Below are positions 1-8,668 of a DNA stretch of 64,000 nucleotides, piece by piece. This DNA comes from a virus. The DNA is taken from positions 24,724-88,723 of IMG/VR virus record IMGVR_UViG_3300038461_000101; one strand, 5' to 3'. Made by a program: the position numbers and the translations under genes. Numbering within the stretch: the stretch's first letter is position 1; each line of letters starts with the position of its first letter. The notes beneath the pieces are model-generated. The model was not told the origin of the DNA. It did not search any database and saw nothing but the letters and a program-made list of their open reading frames with translations.

Positions 1-549
1 AAGCGTCGGCCTGACAATCCAGTGATTTGTGTCTCGTTCCATTGGGATGGATCTGGTGTGGCTCCGGAAGCCGGAAATGCTTGGGAACACTATCGCCGGT
101 TCCTACCTGAACTGATGAAGCATTACAAAGTTATCGGCCATGGACATCCCAAATTCTTGGAACAACTGACCTATGCCTACACAAAATTGGGGATCCCTGT
201 GGTCAATGACTTCGAAGATGTGATGCAGCAAGCTGATGTGTACGTGAATGATTGCAGTTCGACCATGTATGAGTTCTTAGTCACTGGTAAACCGGTCGTG
301 GTAATGAATGCCCCTTGGTTTCGTAAGAATGTGTTTCATGGCATTCGTTTTTGGGATTACTCTGAGCCAGGGCCGGTCGCTGAAGGACCCGAGCAACTGA
401 TTGAAGCCATTGAGCGTGCTCTGGTCTATGACGAGCACGATATTCGAACCCGTAGAAGATACGTGAAAGATCTGTATCCTAACTTAGGCTCAGCCGCCAA
501 GACTGCAGCCCATGCCATCCGAGATTTCTGCTACGATCCCGAAGACTAA
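1..549 (+). CDS. Glycosyl/glycerophosphotransferase-like protein, 5' end cut by window
   Basis: The reading frame is open to base 1, so the true start lies outside; the visible part is about 182 residues. The stretch DVYVNDCSSTMYEFLVTGKP followed by VVVMNAPW resembles the C-terminal nucleotide-binding half of CDP-glycerol glycerophosphotransferases and related GT-B enzymes, where a D-S-S-hydrophobic-E-F motif precedes a K/R-P-V-V strand. By family knowledge such enzymes add glycerol phosphate or sugars to surface polymers. It sits 8 nt upstream of a DNA methyltransferase gene, probably in one transcript. The family assignment rests on one motif only and the substrate is unknown. Confidence 0.6.
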   Translation, partial: KRRPDNPVICVSFHWDGSGVAPEAGNAWEHYRRFLPELMKHYKVIGHGHPKFLEQLTYAYTKLGIPVVNDFEDVMQQADVYVNDCSSTMYEFLVTGKPVVVMNAPWFRKNVFHGIRFWDYSEPGPVAEGPEQLIEAIERALVYDEHDIRTRRRYVKDLYPNLGSAAKTAAHAIRDFCYDPED

Positions 550-557
550 GGAGTTGA

Positions 558-2051
558 ATGAAAACAATTGACGCTGCTGATCTATTCTGCGGAGCCGGTG
601 GTACATCCACCGGCCTTGCTTTAGCTGTTGAAGAGATGGGTATTCATTTGAAGTTGCTTGCCATCAATCACTGGCAGTTGGCTATTGATACCCATAGTGC
701 AAACCATCCTAATGCGATCCATCAATGCGTGAACCTGGATAACGTGGATCCTCGCAAGGCTGTGCCTTCGGGGAAACTTGACATCTTGATTGCTTCTCCT
801 GAGTGTATGCACCATAGCAATGCTCGTGGTGGCCGACCGATGAACGATCAGTCCAGGGCCAGCGCATGGCTGATACTTCGATGGGCTGAGGCTTTGTTCA
901 TTCGCAATATCCTGATTGAGAACATCCCTGAGTTCATGGATTGGGGGCCATTGAGTGCCAAGGGTAGACCAATCAAGAAGCTGAAAGGTACCACCTTCAG
1001 GGCTTTCATTGAGTCTCTGAAGTCTTTGAATTACCATGTCGATTACCGGGTGATCAACTGTGCTAACTATGGAGATCCTACCACTCGGCATCGGCTATTC
1101 ATCATGGCAAGTAAGGCTCGCAAACCAGTATGGCCGGAGCCAACCCATCTGCAGCACGGTGCGGATATGTTTGGTACTTACCAGCCCTGGAAGACTGCCA
1201 AGGAGATCATTGATTGGGATCATAAGGGCAAAAGTATCTATGCAAGGAAGAAGCCGCTATCTCCCAACACAATGCGCAGAATCATGGTGGGTCTTACCAA
1301 GTTTGGTGGTGGTGCTTTTGTAATAGGCCAGCAAACACCTGCAGCTCCTCGATCGGTGGATAGGCCATTACCTACAGTAGCAGGAGCTGGTGCAATTTCT
1401 CTAGTGCAACCTTTCATCTTTGAGATGGAGCATACTGGCCTCAAGTCTGGTGATAAGCATCGCTGCCATAATATCGACCGGCCACTACCTACCGTAACCG
1501 GTAAGGGACAATGGGGATTGATTGAGCCCTATCTGGTGGAATTTCATGGCACTGGAGAAGATGGCCGGGAAAGAGTTCGCTCTCTGGATGAACCCATGCC
1601 AACCGTCTTGGGAGCCAATGTGTATGCCCTGGCTGAGCCAATGCTTATTCAGATGAATGGCACAGATCCAGGCCAGCTTGACCATTCGGCCAAGTCGATC
1701 AATGAACCGGTGCCCACTCTGACTGGTGGGAATAAGTTTGCCCTGGCACAACCCTACATCGTTGAATATTATGGGTCAGCCACTGCAGTTCCCATCACGG
1801 ATCCATTGCCAACAGTTACCAGTAAGAGCCGGTTTGCCCTGGCAGATCCCATTATCATGGAAGACAAGAATGGCAAGAGATATTTGGTTGATGTTCTCTT
1901 CCGAATGCTTTCCATCAAAGAGCTTGCTGCTGCAACTTCGTTCCCTGCTGACTATATCTTCAAGGGAACTCACAATGATGTCGTAAAACAGATCGGTAAT
2001 GCTGTGCCAGTCAACACTGCAAGAGCACTGACACATTCCCTCTTGTCATAA
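558..2051 (+). CDS. DNA (cytosine-5) methyltransferase, Dcm family
   Basis: 497 residues. Motif I is ADLFCGAGGTSTGL near the N-terminus (AdoMet binding). Motif IV reads SPECMHHS, with the catalytic Cys in PEC in place of the usual PPC. Motif VI is ENIPEF, motif VIII TTRHRLFIM, and the C-terminus carries QIGNAVPVNTA (motif X). Between motifs VIII and IX lie about five degenerate repeats built on a PLPTV/VPTLT core, roughly residues 270-430, in the target-recognition region. The reaction is methyl transfer to cytosine C5 in a specific DNA site. No restriction endonuclease lies beside it, so it is likely an orphan phage enzyme that protects the genome or marks it. RBS GGAG precedes the ATG. Confidence 0.93.
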   Translation: MKTIDAADLFCGAGGTSTGLALAVEEMGIHLKLLAINHWQLAIDTHSANHPNAIHQCVNLDNVDPRKAVPSGKLDILIASPECMHHSNARGGRPMNDQSRASAWLILRWAEALFIRNILIENIPEFMDWGPLSAKGRPIKKLKGTTFRAFIESLKSLNYHVDYRVINCANYGDPTTRHRLFIMASKARKPVWPEPTHLQHGADMFGTYQPWKTAKEIIDWDHKGKSIYARKKPLSPNTMRRIMVGLTKFGGGAFVIGQQTPAAPRSVDRPLPTVAGAGAISLVQPFIFEMEHTGLKSGDKHRCHNIDRPLPTVTGKGQWGLIEPYLVEFHGTGEDGRERVRSLDEPMPTVLGANVYALAEPMLIQMNGTDPGQLDHSAKSINEPVPTLTGGNKFALAQPYIVEYYGSATAVPITDPLPTVTSKSRFALADPIIMEDKNGKRYLVDVLFRMLSIKELAAATSFPADYIFKGTHNDVVKQIGNAVPVNTARALTHSLLS

Positions 2052-2097
2052 TCTGGATACAGATGTATCATCTAGTCACCAGGAAAGGAAAGCTGCT

Positions 2098-2388
2098 ATG
2101 GATACCCGTAGTGCGTTGCAATTAGTGTTAGATCAAGTTGACTATACCCGAGGAGCTTGCACTGTAACCGAGATGGTTGGTGCTGTTCTCCCCGAAGAAA
2201 CGATCGCAATGGCCCGTGCATCTTTGGCTGAAGCCTATACAAAGGCACTTCAGTTCATTGATATGCCCGTGGATGACATTGTGAAGGCCATCTATGAGAA
2301 GTATTCGGAGGCCCTGCCTGATATGTCTCAAGAGGATCTTGCCAAAGTCATCAAGATTGTGTTCGAATACGAAGGGAGTTTTCTATGA
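2098..2388 (+). CDS. Hypothetical protein, 96 aa
   Basis: Starts at ATG 2098 after AGGAAAGGAAAG. Soluble, mixed acidic and basic, mostly helical by composition, with no recognised motif. Its last codons overlap the ATG of the next gene (ATGA), implying coupled translation. Confidence 0.7.
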   Translation: MDTRSALQLVLDQVDYTRGACTVTEMVGAVLPEETIAMARASLAEAYTKALQFIDMPVDDIVKAIYEKYSEALPDMSQEDLAKVIKIVFEYEGSFL

Positions 2389-2930
2389 GTCCAGTTGGTT
2401 ATATGGATCCTGATTGGGAACAAGGCGGTCAGAAGAGACCAGCCTGGGCCAAGCCCAAAACCGAACTGGCAAAGGAAGCACTGGCTATCAGTGGTAGGCA
2501 ATACTTCCGGGGCCAGACAAAGCATGATAGTGAATTTGCTTTGTGGGATGCTCAAGAACAAATGGCTATCGGGGCAACTGATGATAGTTATCTTCACCTG
2601 ATGTGGATCCGGCACAATATGGAACTTGGGCAAAAGAAACGGGCTGATTTGATCCCGGTTTCTTTCCAGTGGTTGCTCAGGAAGATCTGTGACCATGAAG
2701 CCATGGTGGACTGGAAAGCAAAGAACCGCAGCCGGGTCCTGGATGAACGTGGTAAGGCCGTGCTTGGTCAATTCAACCGGGCGGCTGAGCTGGCTCGTGA
2801 TGAAGGTAAAGCTACTCGTGCCAAGGAAGAACTTGGACTGCAGAAAGCTTGTAGCAAGGTCTACCATGCTGCCTTGTACGCCAAGGGGGATCGTTACTGT
2901 GGAGTGTGCCACCAAGAATTGGAGATGTAG
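2385..2930 (+). CDS. Hypothetical protein with C-terminal CxxC
   Basis: 181 residues. The start overlaps the upstream stop by 4 nt. The protein is rich in charged residues, and the last ten residues include YCGVCHQE, a single CxxC that could be half of a metal site. It lies in the run leading to the helicase loader. Function unknown. Confidence 0.7.
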   Translation: MSPVGYMDPDWEQGGQKRPAWAKPKTELAKEALAISGRQYFRGQTKHDSEFALWDAQEQMAIGATDDSYLHLMWIRHNMELGQKKRADLIPVSFQWLLRKICDHEAMVDWKAKNRSRVLDERGKAVLGQFNRAAELARDEGKATRAKEELGLQKACSKVYHAALYAKGDRYCGVCHQELEM

Positions 2931-3017
2931 ATGGATTTCATTGCAGGACTTATCTTCACGGTTCTCATGCTGATCGTCTGGATTGCCGAAGCAATTGAGA
3001 ACAGAAAGAAGAAATAA
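2931..3017 (+). CDS. 28-aa single-span membrane peptide
   Basis: ATG directly follows the stop of the upstream gene, and the TAA shares one base with the ATG of the helicase loader. The product has a hydrophobic segment GLIFTVLMLIVWIA and ends in NRKKK, a typical one-pass peptide with a positive tail on one side. Its exact fit between two genes supports it being real. No RBS beyond the GGAG at 2921, so translation is probably coupled. Confidence 0.5.
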   Translation: MDFIAGLIFTVLMLIVWIAEAIENRKKK

Positions 3018-3877
3018 TGGTTCAGACCGTAGCTATATTGAAGAGCTATAACATCTGGATGCACCAGGCCCCCCGGCTTCTGGAGAAATATGGCTATACT
3101 TTTCCTTCTCCAGTTGGGGTATGGGAGAAACTGACCGGTCCTCTTTGCCCTGAATGCAATGGGTATCCTACCATGGAAGATAGCAAAGGCAATTGGATTT
3201 ACTGTGTGTGTGCCTTATCCAGATGGCTGGATACCCATAAGAATGATTGCCAGCTTTTTGAAACTCCAGTTCCTGCAGTATCTCTTGATGATCTCAAGCC
3301 TTTCAGTAATCACAATAGCCCAAAGAAAGGTGAAGAAGATCTCCGGGTCTTGCTTTCCTTCGTGCGCAAATGGATGCAGAGACCTCGACGCTGGATGTGG
3401 ATTGAAGGTGGCACTGGTACTGGTAAAAGCCATGTTCTCATGGCAATCAAAACAGCCTTGCCCAAAATAGCTTTCTATATTGGGGCTGAAAGGTTTTCAT
3501 CTGAGTGCTTCCGAACAATGGAGCACAAGGTTCTTACCGAAGGTGGCGATGAAGTTACCCTGGACGATTTCATTACTCGATTATCCACGGTGCCTATTCT
3601 GTTGTTTGATGATTGGGGATTAGAGCATCGAACTTCCTTTGTGACTGACCAACTGGCAGCAGTGATCAACAATCGTGTCCGGTTCCCGGATGAGTTTGTG
3701 ACTATTGTTACTTCGAACATGCAGCTTGCCAAACTCCTACATTCTGGAGATCAAGCCATTGAACGGATTGCCAGCCGAATGAGCGACAGTCAGTATTGCG
3801 ATTTCTTTACTCTCTCCCAGGCAGATTATCGTCGCCCCACTACTTTCGCAGAAGGGAGTGGGTATGCTCAAAGATAG
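3017..3877 (+). CDS. DnaC/IstB-like AAA+ ATPase, helicase loader
   Basis: 286 residues. An N-terminal CPEC...CVC cluster (about residues 44-65) looks like a zinc ribbon. The AAA+ core shows Walker A GGTGTGKS and Walker B PILLFDDWGLE, followed by sensor segments typical of DnaC-type loaders (VTSNM). Such proteins open and load the replicative DnaB ring onto DNA. The next gene, overlapping by about 14 nt, encodes a DnaB-like ATPase, its expected partner. Confidence 0.85.
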   Translation: MVQTVAILKSYNIWMHQAPRLLEKYGYTFPSPVGVWEKLTGPLCPECNGYPTMEDSKGNWIYCVCALSRWLDTHKNDCQLFETPVPAVSLDDLKPFSNHNSPKKGEEDLRVLLSFVRKWMQRPRRWMWIEGGTGTGKSHVLMAIKTALPKIAFYIGAERFSSECFRTMEHKVLTEGGDEVTLDDFITRLSTVPILLFDDWGLEHRTSFVTDQLAAVINNRVRFPDEFVTIVTSNMQLAKLLHSGDQAIERIASRMSDSQYCDFFTLSQADYRRPTTFAEGSGYAQR

Positions 3878-4715
3878 ATCCAGAAAGATCAGTGTTATTG
3901 CTGATGCTGTCATCAAAGATACACAGGAAATGATGCAGCATCCAGAGTTATATCGGCCCATCAAAACTCAGCTGGATGAGCTGGACAAAGCGATCGGTGG
4001 CTTGGTGTTTCCTGCCTATTATGTGATCGGTGGGAAGTGGAAGACCTGTAAGACGATCATCGCTCAGCATCTTGCAACCGTTCTGGCCGCATCTGAACGT
4101 GGTCGGGTGGATTACTTCATGCTGGAAGAAGTGGCTGAGCAGTTGGGCCTTCGAAGTCTCACCCGGCATACCAGCCATGTAACTCGAAACCAGTTCAGAG
4201 ATCTGAATATTGGTGAGCAGGACTGGAAGGATATTCATACTTCCCGAGCCATGCTGGAGAATATCGACCTATGGGTTGATGACACCGTGCGCACGGCAGC
4301 CGGTATCATTGAGCAAGCCAAGCAGAGAGGATCCAAATATGTCGTGATAGATTACTTGCAGCTCTTAGAAGATAAGTATGGGCACTCAGAAGCAGAACGG
4401 CTTGAATATGTTTCCAGACTTTTCATTGCTGCTCGTAATACCTTGAAGATCACTTTCATTGTGGTCTACCAAATGAATGAGAAGGGTAAGGCGCATGGCA
4501 CTCGGTCAATCTATCGGGATGCAGACATGGCAATTGAGATCAAGGCCGTGGATGATACTGTGCGTACTGAGAATGTAGATGGAGTGGTAAGCATCATTGT
4601 CTTGCCCTCTCGTATTGCCCCGAGTGGCACCGGAATAATCAATCTTGCTTATTCAGGCTCCCACTCCCGAATAACCAATGTCCCTAAACTGGACCCACAA
4701 CTGGAGTTGATATGA
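3864..4715 (+). CDS. DnaB-like RecA-fold replicative helicase
   Basis: 283 residues from ATG 3864, chosen because GAAGGGAG lies 5-6 nt upstream; a GTG at 3858 is in frame but too close to that RBS. The DnaB C-terminal ATPase domain is recognisable from VVIDYLQLLE (H3 motif) and FIVVYQMNEKG. The P-loop reads GKWKTCKT, with Cys replacing the last Gly of GxxxxGKT. The N-terminal primase-interacting domain of bacterial DnaB is absent, so it is a short helicase form. It should unwind DNA ahead of replication together with the upstream loader. Confidence 0.82.
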   Translation: MLKDRSRKISVIADAVIKDTQEMMQHPELYRPIKTQLDELDKAIGGLVFPAYYVIGGKWKTCKTIIAQHLATVLAASERGRVDYFMLEEVAEQLGLRSLTRHTSHVTRNQFRDLNIGEQDWKDIHTSRAMLENIDLWVDDTVRTAAGIIEQAKQRGSKYVVIDYLQLLEDKYGHSEAERLEYVSRLFIAARNTLKITFIVVYQMNEKGKAHGTRSIYRDADMAIEIKAVDDTVRTENVDGVVSIIVLPSRIAPSGTGIINLAYSGSHSRITNVPKLDPQLELI

Positions 4716-5239
4716 TCCCTGACAATACTGCTATTCGTGAGAAATTCGCTGTCATGGCGAAGGATGAATTTGAGTCCTACCTTACCTACCTTGACCTGCA
4801 TTGGGTGGGATGGGACTGTGAAGTGAATGAGCTTTCTGAGGGCTTCAAGGTGGCCTGGAAGTCTCATATCGTGGTACCCAATTCCAAGGCACCTGATTCT
4901 CATATCGACATTCCCACATCAGGTGTGTTCTATTTCAAGGAAGATGCTACCAAGTTCCACTTCCGCCAGATGTATGCCATGGTGATCGGCGTTCAGCTAC
5001 ATCCCCGGTCGCCCATGTTCAACTGGATCTTGGAACAAGAGCAAGCCTATCGCTTGCAGGATCCTGATCATGACAACATCCTGGAAGTGGTTCTTCGAAG
5101 CGTCCTTACTTCGATGATACTTTCAGGGGTAAGACGACCGGAGATCCTGGGCGCATTCCTGGAGCAGTGCCACTTCGATTACAACGTGGCCCGTACCGTG
5201 GACATTATGACCAAGGGCAAGCGGTTGAAGAGGCATTGA
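4712..5239 (+). CDS. Hypothetical protein, 175 aa
   Basis: The ATG overlaps the helicase stop (ATGA). Soluble, with no recognised motif, ending in a basic KGKRLKRH tail. Its position directly after loader and helicase genes suggests a replication accessory role, but that is inference from context only. Confidence 0.7.
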   Translation: MIPDNTAIREKFAVMAKDEFESYLTYLDLHWVGWDCEVNELSEGFKVAWKSHIVVPNSKAPDSHIDIPTSGVFYFKEDATKFHFRQMYAMVIGVQLHPRSPMFNWILEQEQAYRLQDPDHDNILEVVLRSVLTSMILSGVRRPEILGAFLEQCHFDYNVARTVDIMTKGKRLKRH

Positions 5240-5664
5240 TGAATAGGCGACAGACTCTTGCCTCTGAGTTGTTCTTGTTGATTGCTGCTCCCAAGGTCCA
5301 GTTCATGCTTTGGAAGTTCAGGTTTCATATCTGGCTGGCTGCCAAAGAATATAGCTGGCAGATGAAGAACCTCAAGATAGCAATGAAGGCGGTTGACAAC
5401 AAACAGGAATTGGAGTCCATTAATCAGCCTAACTGCTTGTATCTGGCAATTAGTGAAGTGGAAGGATCCATCAAGTTGTCTGGCTTCTACGCCAACAGCG
5501 ACAAAGAATTTCAGAAAGAATGCCGCAAGGTTCCTGGCATTGCTTTCATGATCATCTCTCTTGCCAATCTGCGAACACAGTTGATTGACAATTACTTCCG
5601 AAGAAAGTCCGTCGATTTTCAGAGAGAGCAGATGGCAAAGAATGGTGGCTTTTACGTGCATTAG
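5239..5664 (+). CDS. Hypothetical basic protein, 141 aa
   Basis: Starts at the ATG inside TGATG at 5237-5241, coupled to the upstream gene. Rich in Lys and Arg, with helical heptad-like stretches near the N-terminus. No family recognised. Confidence 0.7.
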   Translation: MNRRQTLASELFLLIAAPKVQFMLWKFRFHIWLAAKEYSWQMKNLKIAMKAVDNKQELESINQPNCLYLAISEVEGSIKLSGFYANSDKEFQKECRKVPGIAFMIISLANLRTQLIDNYFRRKSVDFQREQMAKNGGFYVH

Positions 5665-5672
5665 GAGATCCT

Positions 5673-5930
5673 ATGGATATGACTGAATTGCAAGTGCTCA
5701 AAGGTGTGTATGACCATATCTCGATGCGCCGGATCAGCGTGTTGATTGGCAAAACATTGAGAACGGTTCAACGGCTCTGTTTCCAATTGGAAAAAGAAGG
5801 GTACATCAGTAATCCTTGGAAGCCAGGGGAGCCTCGGGTAGCTGTGGCTCGAACCCTGACAGCCAAGGGGAAGTTGGTATTGGCCCAGGAAGGGCTGATC
5901 CCTTACGAGAAATCCAATGGAAGCCGATAG
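5673..5930 (+). CDS. Small winged-helix DNA-binding protein
   Basis: 85 residues after RBS AGGAG. The pattern LQVLKGVYDH, ISVLIGKTLRTVQRLCFQLE, then EGYISNPWK and a basic wing RVAVARTLTAKGK matches a MarR/PadR-size winged helix whose recognition helix is TVQRLCFQLEKEG. It probably regulates transcription. One copy of the 12-bp palindrome (5781-5792) lies within the recognition-helix codons, so autoregulation through it is conceivable but unproven. Confidence 0.7.
   Translation: MDMTELQVLKGVYDHISMRRISVLIGKTLRTVQRLCFQLEKEGYISNPWKPGEPRVAVARTLTAKGKLVLAQEGLIPYEKSNGSR
5781..5792. repeat. TTCCAATTGGAA palindrome, copy 1
   Basis: Perfect 12-bp palindrome inside the winged-helix gene, read in the frame Phe-Gln-Leu-Glu. 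First of nine copies in the window. Confidence 0.9.
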
Positions 5931-6360
5931 TATTACCAGCCTTACTCAGCATGTCTCTTTACTTGTTCCTGACAAGGAATGGTTTGAGCGGGGCTGTAGA
6001 ATGGCTGTAGCCAGGATTGAGCAGACAATCGCCAAGGAAATGTTTGAAGAACTCAAACGGACCCAAGGCCGATGTGTATTAGAGTATGTAATTGAGTCCT
6101 GGGATGATTATGCTGCTGCCTGCAGAGTTTTCAAAGGCCATTATCAGATCGTGGTATTGGCTCCTCATCAAATTCAACTGCCAACCTTCGTCTACCTTGA
6201 CCACAATGGGGAAGAAGAATGGAAGTGTCCTTATTGTGGTGCCATCAACAAAATGACCGCAACTTATTGCGGTGAGAAGCATGAACACGCTCATGGGTGT
6301 GGACACCCAAGAGAGAAAGAGAGATTTGCCGGTGAATACGCAAGCTTACATGCTGGATGA
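5917..6360 (+). CDS. Hypothetical protein with C-terminal zinc-ribbon module
   Basis: 147 residues, overlapping the winged-helix gene by 14 nt. The N-terminal 100 residues are not recognised. The C-terminus has the pattern WKCPYCG...N...A.YCG...EHAHGCGHPR: three Cys pairs plus His suitable for zinc. The same layout ends an otherwise different protein at 53644-54009, so this is a module shared within the genome. Confidence 0.72.
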   Translation: MEADSITSLTQHVSLLVPDKEWFERGCRMAVARIEQTIAKEMFEELKRTQGRCVLEYVIESWDDYAAACRVFKGHYQIVVLAPHQIQLPTFVYLDHNGEEEWKCPYCGAINKMTATYCGEKHEHAHGCGHPREKERFAGEYASLHAG

Positions 6361-6736
6361 AGAAGTAAAACAGTTCGTAATCAGTTGTCGTCGTCGGGCT
6401 CGTGTCAACAATGATCCTGGTAAGTGCACCTGGAAGCAACGTACCTGTTTGCTTCTAACAATTGAAGCTGCTTTGATCGACCCGAAGAATCGGGATAGAG
6501 TGCTGTCGGCCATCACTGGTCTTGACATCAAATCACAGAACCAGCTCACGTTCTGGTATCACTCGGTCCTTATTGACGAGACAAAGGATGGTAAAGCAGA
6601 TGGAATCCTCGGACGCATTGAGGCAGTTGTTACACAGTACCCTGTCCAACAGGCGTACAAAATATATCCCTGGGATCGGCCCGGTATTGATCTGCCCGTT
6701 CTGCAGCAAGCCAATTCGCAAGGGGCAAATCTATGA
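6332..6736 (+). CDS. Hypothetical protein, 134 aa
   Basis: Start uncertain: GTG 6332 follows a purine-rich AGAGAGAAAGAGAG, ATG 6350 is the alternative. The first 90 residues look like a normal soluble protein. The last 45 codons (6600-6736) overlap the HNH-like gene in another frame and may be read-through into it, so the C-terminus is less secure. Function unknown. Confidence 0.5.
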   Translation: MNTQAYMLDEEVKQFVISCRRRARVNNDPGKCTWKQRTCLLLTIEAALIDPKNRDRVLSAITGLDIKSQNQLTFWYHSVLIDETKDGKADGILGRIEAVVTQYPVQQAYKIYPWDRPGIDLPVLQQANSQGANL

Positions 6737-7073
6737 CATGCACGAGGGACTCATATCGAGAGGCCAGGTTCAGAAATCGAATAACCCGGATCTCATATTC
6801 CATCCCTGTAATCTGGTTTTTAGGCATCACAATAGTCAACGCTGTTACCATACTGGCGGTGTGGGTGGTGATGAGGGCTTTCAGATTAGTGCCGTCTATC
6901 TGGTAGAGTACGAAGGAATGGAAAAAGTCAGGGACTGGCTCTATTCGCTGATCCCTGAGTTTGAAGTGGTGGCAGCTCAGGCGTTTCGCCGGTTCAACCT
7001 GCTATATCCGATGAAATCATCGGTATATCAGATGCCTCATGAGTTTCATGATGCTCATGGGAAACCAGCTTAG
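6600..7073 (+). CDS. HNH-endonuclease-like protein
   Basis: About 157 residues from ATG 6600 (ATG 6588 also possible; an AAAGGA lies at 6583-6588). The region ICPFCSKPIRKGQIYDMHEG followed by HPCNLVFRHHNSQ resembles a phage HNH-like family in which CxxC and a D-M-H-E motif precede a HPxN..LxHH element. By family knowledge these may nick or cut DNA; here the second His cluster RHHNSQRC is intact. It overlaps the upstream gene by 137 nt in a different frame. Confidence 0.62.
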   Translation: MESSDALRQLLHSTLSNRRTKYIPGIGPVLICPFCSKPIRKGQIYDMHEGLISRGQVQKSNNPDLIFHPCNLVFRHHNSQRCYHTGGVGGDEGFQISAVYLVEYEGMEKVRDWLYSLIPEFEVVAAQAFRRFNLLYPMKSSVYQMPHEFHDAHGKPA

Positions 7074-7099
7074 GCTGTGGTTCTGAAGGAGAGTAGAGC

Positions 7100-7684
7100 A
7101 TGTTCAATTTCAAGCCGAAGGATACAAATAAGCCAGCAAAGAAGGTCCCCTTCTTCGAGGATGCTACAGCTGCCAATGGTTGGGCTGGCATCAACACTGG
7201 CAAAAGCATTGATACACTCAAGTCAGAGATCATTTCTGCCATGAGCAAATTGGGAGGCTTGGTAACAGGCTTCGAACTTGGTACCTGGGGCACCCCGGAT
7301 GTTCTTCGAGAGGGCTACAGGATCCATTATGTGGTGGAATCTCCTGATGGGCATCATGTCCCTGGTTACATTGATGTAGCCGGTCTTCCAATCAAGCCGG
7401 TAGAAAGATATGACAATAGGCGCAGACGCACTACAGAACAGAAGCAGGAGGATGCTCTCAAGGCCGCTCTCTGGAATGTGAAGGAATGCCTTGATCATAT
7501 GTGGAAGCTGCAGTTGCTTTCACCGGGGTTTGCTGCATTGATGCCCTTCATGATTGCCACGAAGGGCGTAAACTTGACTCAGCTTTGGAGTGAAACTTCA
7601 ACCATGAAGCCACTCTTGCCTATGGCAGATGACTTCAAGGCTGAGACCGGAGATATTATTGATGGTCAAGTAAAGGATATGTAA
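7100..7684 (+). CDS. Hypothetical protein, 194 aa
   Basis: Starts after GAAGGAG. The middle section (TGFELGTWGTPDVLREGYRI, then IHYVVESPDG) suggests a small beta domain, followed by a basic RYDNRRRR and a helical C-terminus. Not recognised. Confidence 0.7.
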   Translation: MFNFKPKDTNKPAKKVPFFEDATAANGWAGINTGKSIDTLKSEIISAMSKLGGLVTGFELGTWGTPDVLREGYRIHYVVESPDGHHVPGYIDVAGLPIKPVERYDNRRRRTTEQKQEDALKAALWNVKECLDHMWKLQLLSPGFAALMPFMIATKGVNLTQLWSETSTMKPLLPMADDFKAETGDIIDGQVKDM

Positions 7685-7685
7685 G

Positions 7686-7886
7686 ATGAGTAAAAAATCT
7701 TTGCAGGTATTTGAACAAAAGGATTTGATATTGCCTACTTTGCATTTGTCAAAGCCCTGTCACATTTCGATTTCTCTTTCTCGTACACGAATCTATCTCA
7801 CAATTGGTCCTCGTGATTGGGAGTGGGATAGGCAGACTGGAGAATTGATTGGAGCAGGTACTTCTTTGGTATCGGAGAATAGATGA
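7686..7886 (+). CDS. Hypothetical protein, 66 aa
   Basis: Begins 1 nt after the upstream stop. Short beta-rich product with no motif. The stop overlaps the ATG of the next gene. Confidence 0.55.
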   Translation: MSKKSLQVFEQKDLILPTLHLSKPCHISISLSRTRIYLTIGPRDWEWDRQTGELIGAGTSLVSENR

Positions 7887-8110
7887 TGACAAACAATACA
7901 CCCAGGAAAGCCCGAGATACCAAAAGGGTTTTCCTGTCTACTACGATCGTATGCCCTGTGTGTGGAAAGATGATCGACAAACTCCCTTCGGGGATGCAAG
8001 AAGCAATCTCTGATCGTGACCGGCTGATCTGTAACCATTGTGATGAGAATATCATCGTGCGGGTTATGGGTGGTCAGCACTGGACCAGAGAAGAAGCACC
8101 CGAGTATTAG
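7883..8110 (+). CDS. Small zinc-ribbon protein
   Basis: 75 residues. Two Cys pairs, CPVCG at about residue 24 and CNHC at about residue 50, form a four-Cys zinc ribbon. Coupled to the genes on both sides. Role unknown. Confidence 0.65.
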   Translation: MMTNNTPRKARDTKRVFLSTTIVCPVCGKMIDKLPSGMQEAISDRDRLICNHCDENIIVRVMGGQHWTREEAPEY

Positions 8111-8668
8111 ATGGCAACCGGGGATGTCCATCTCAAAGCTATTACCAGAGCAATCATCCCTGTCTGGATGGTTGCAGGTATATTCTTGGTTTTGATACAG
8201 AACTGGACTCCCTGTTTTGTTTCCCTGGGCTTATTCTTTCTGGTCTGTCGATATGTGGATCCCGATATGGACTCTTTCTCTACACTGGCTGCCGAATGGC
8301 GCATCAAAAGAGAATTGAATTTGCTTGGTGTATACATGGCCGGTTGGTGGACTATCTATGCGGCTCAGATGGATTGGATCCTACGAAAAGGAAGCCATCG
8401 AAGTTGGTTGACCCATTCCATCCTTCCCGGTACTTTGACCAGAGTGATCTGGTTCGATCTTCCCTTTGTATTTCCAATGGCCTGGCTGAGCAATAAGTAT
8501 CCCTGGGTGATAGCCAATATTTACCCGGCAATTCCACAGGTTTTGCTTGGACAGTTCCTTGCTTTCGCAATTGGTGATATGATACATCTGTATCTGGATG
8601 ATATGCTACCATTCTTCAGATACCACAAAGAGGAAAACCATAATGAATTTACCAATCATAGGAAATGA
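8111..8668 (+). CDS. Membrane metal-binding protein, DUF2227-like
   Basis: 185 residues beginning at the base after the upstream stop. Acidic and His residues fall in the order DPDMDS, HRSWLTHS and GDMIHLYLDD, which is the metal-site layout of the predicted membrane-bound metal-dependent hydrolases (YdjM/DUF2227 type). Two hydrophobic segments near the N-terminus (IIPVWMVAGIFLVLI and FVSLGLFFLVC) and more around 115-150 suggest an integral membrane protein. Substrate unknown; the residue pattern is clear but the family link is from memory. Confidence 0.6.
   Translation: MATGDVHLKAITRAIIPVWMVAGIFLVLIQNWTPCFVSLGLFFLVCRYVDPDMDSFSTLAAEWRIKRELNLLGVYMAGWWTIYAAQMDWILRKGSHRSWLTHSILPGTLTRVIWFDLPFVFPMAWLSNKYPWVIANIYPAIPQVLLGQFLAFAIGDMIHLYLDDMLPFFRYHKEENHNEFTNHRK

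Noticed and set aside
2328-2915. 195-codon minus-strand frame
   Set aside because: Antisense to two well-supported overlapping plus-strand genes, without RBS.
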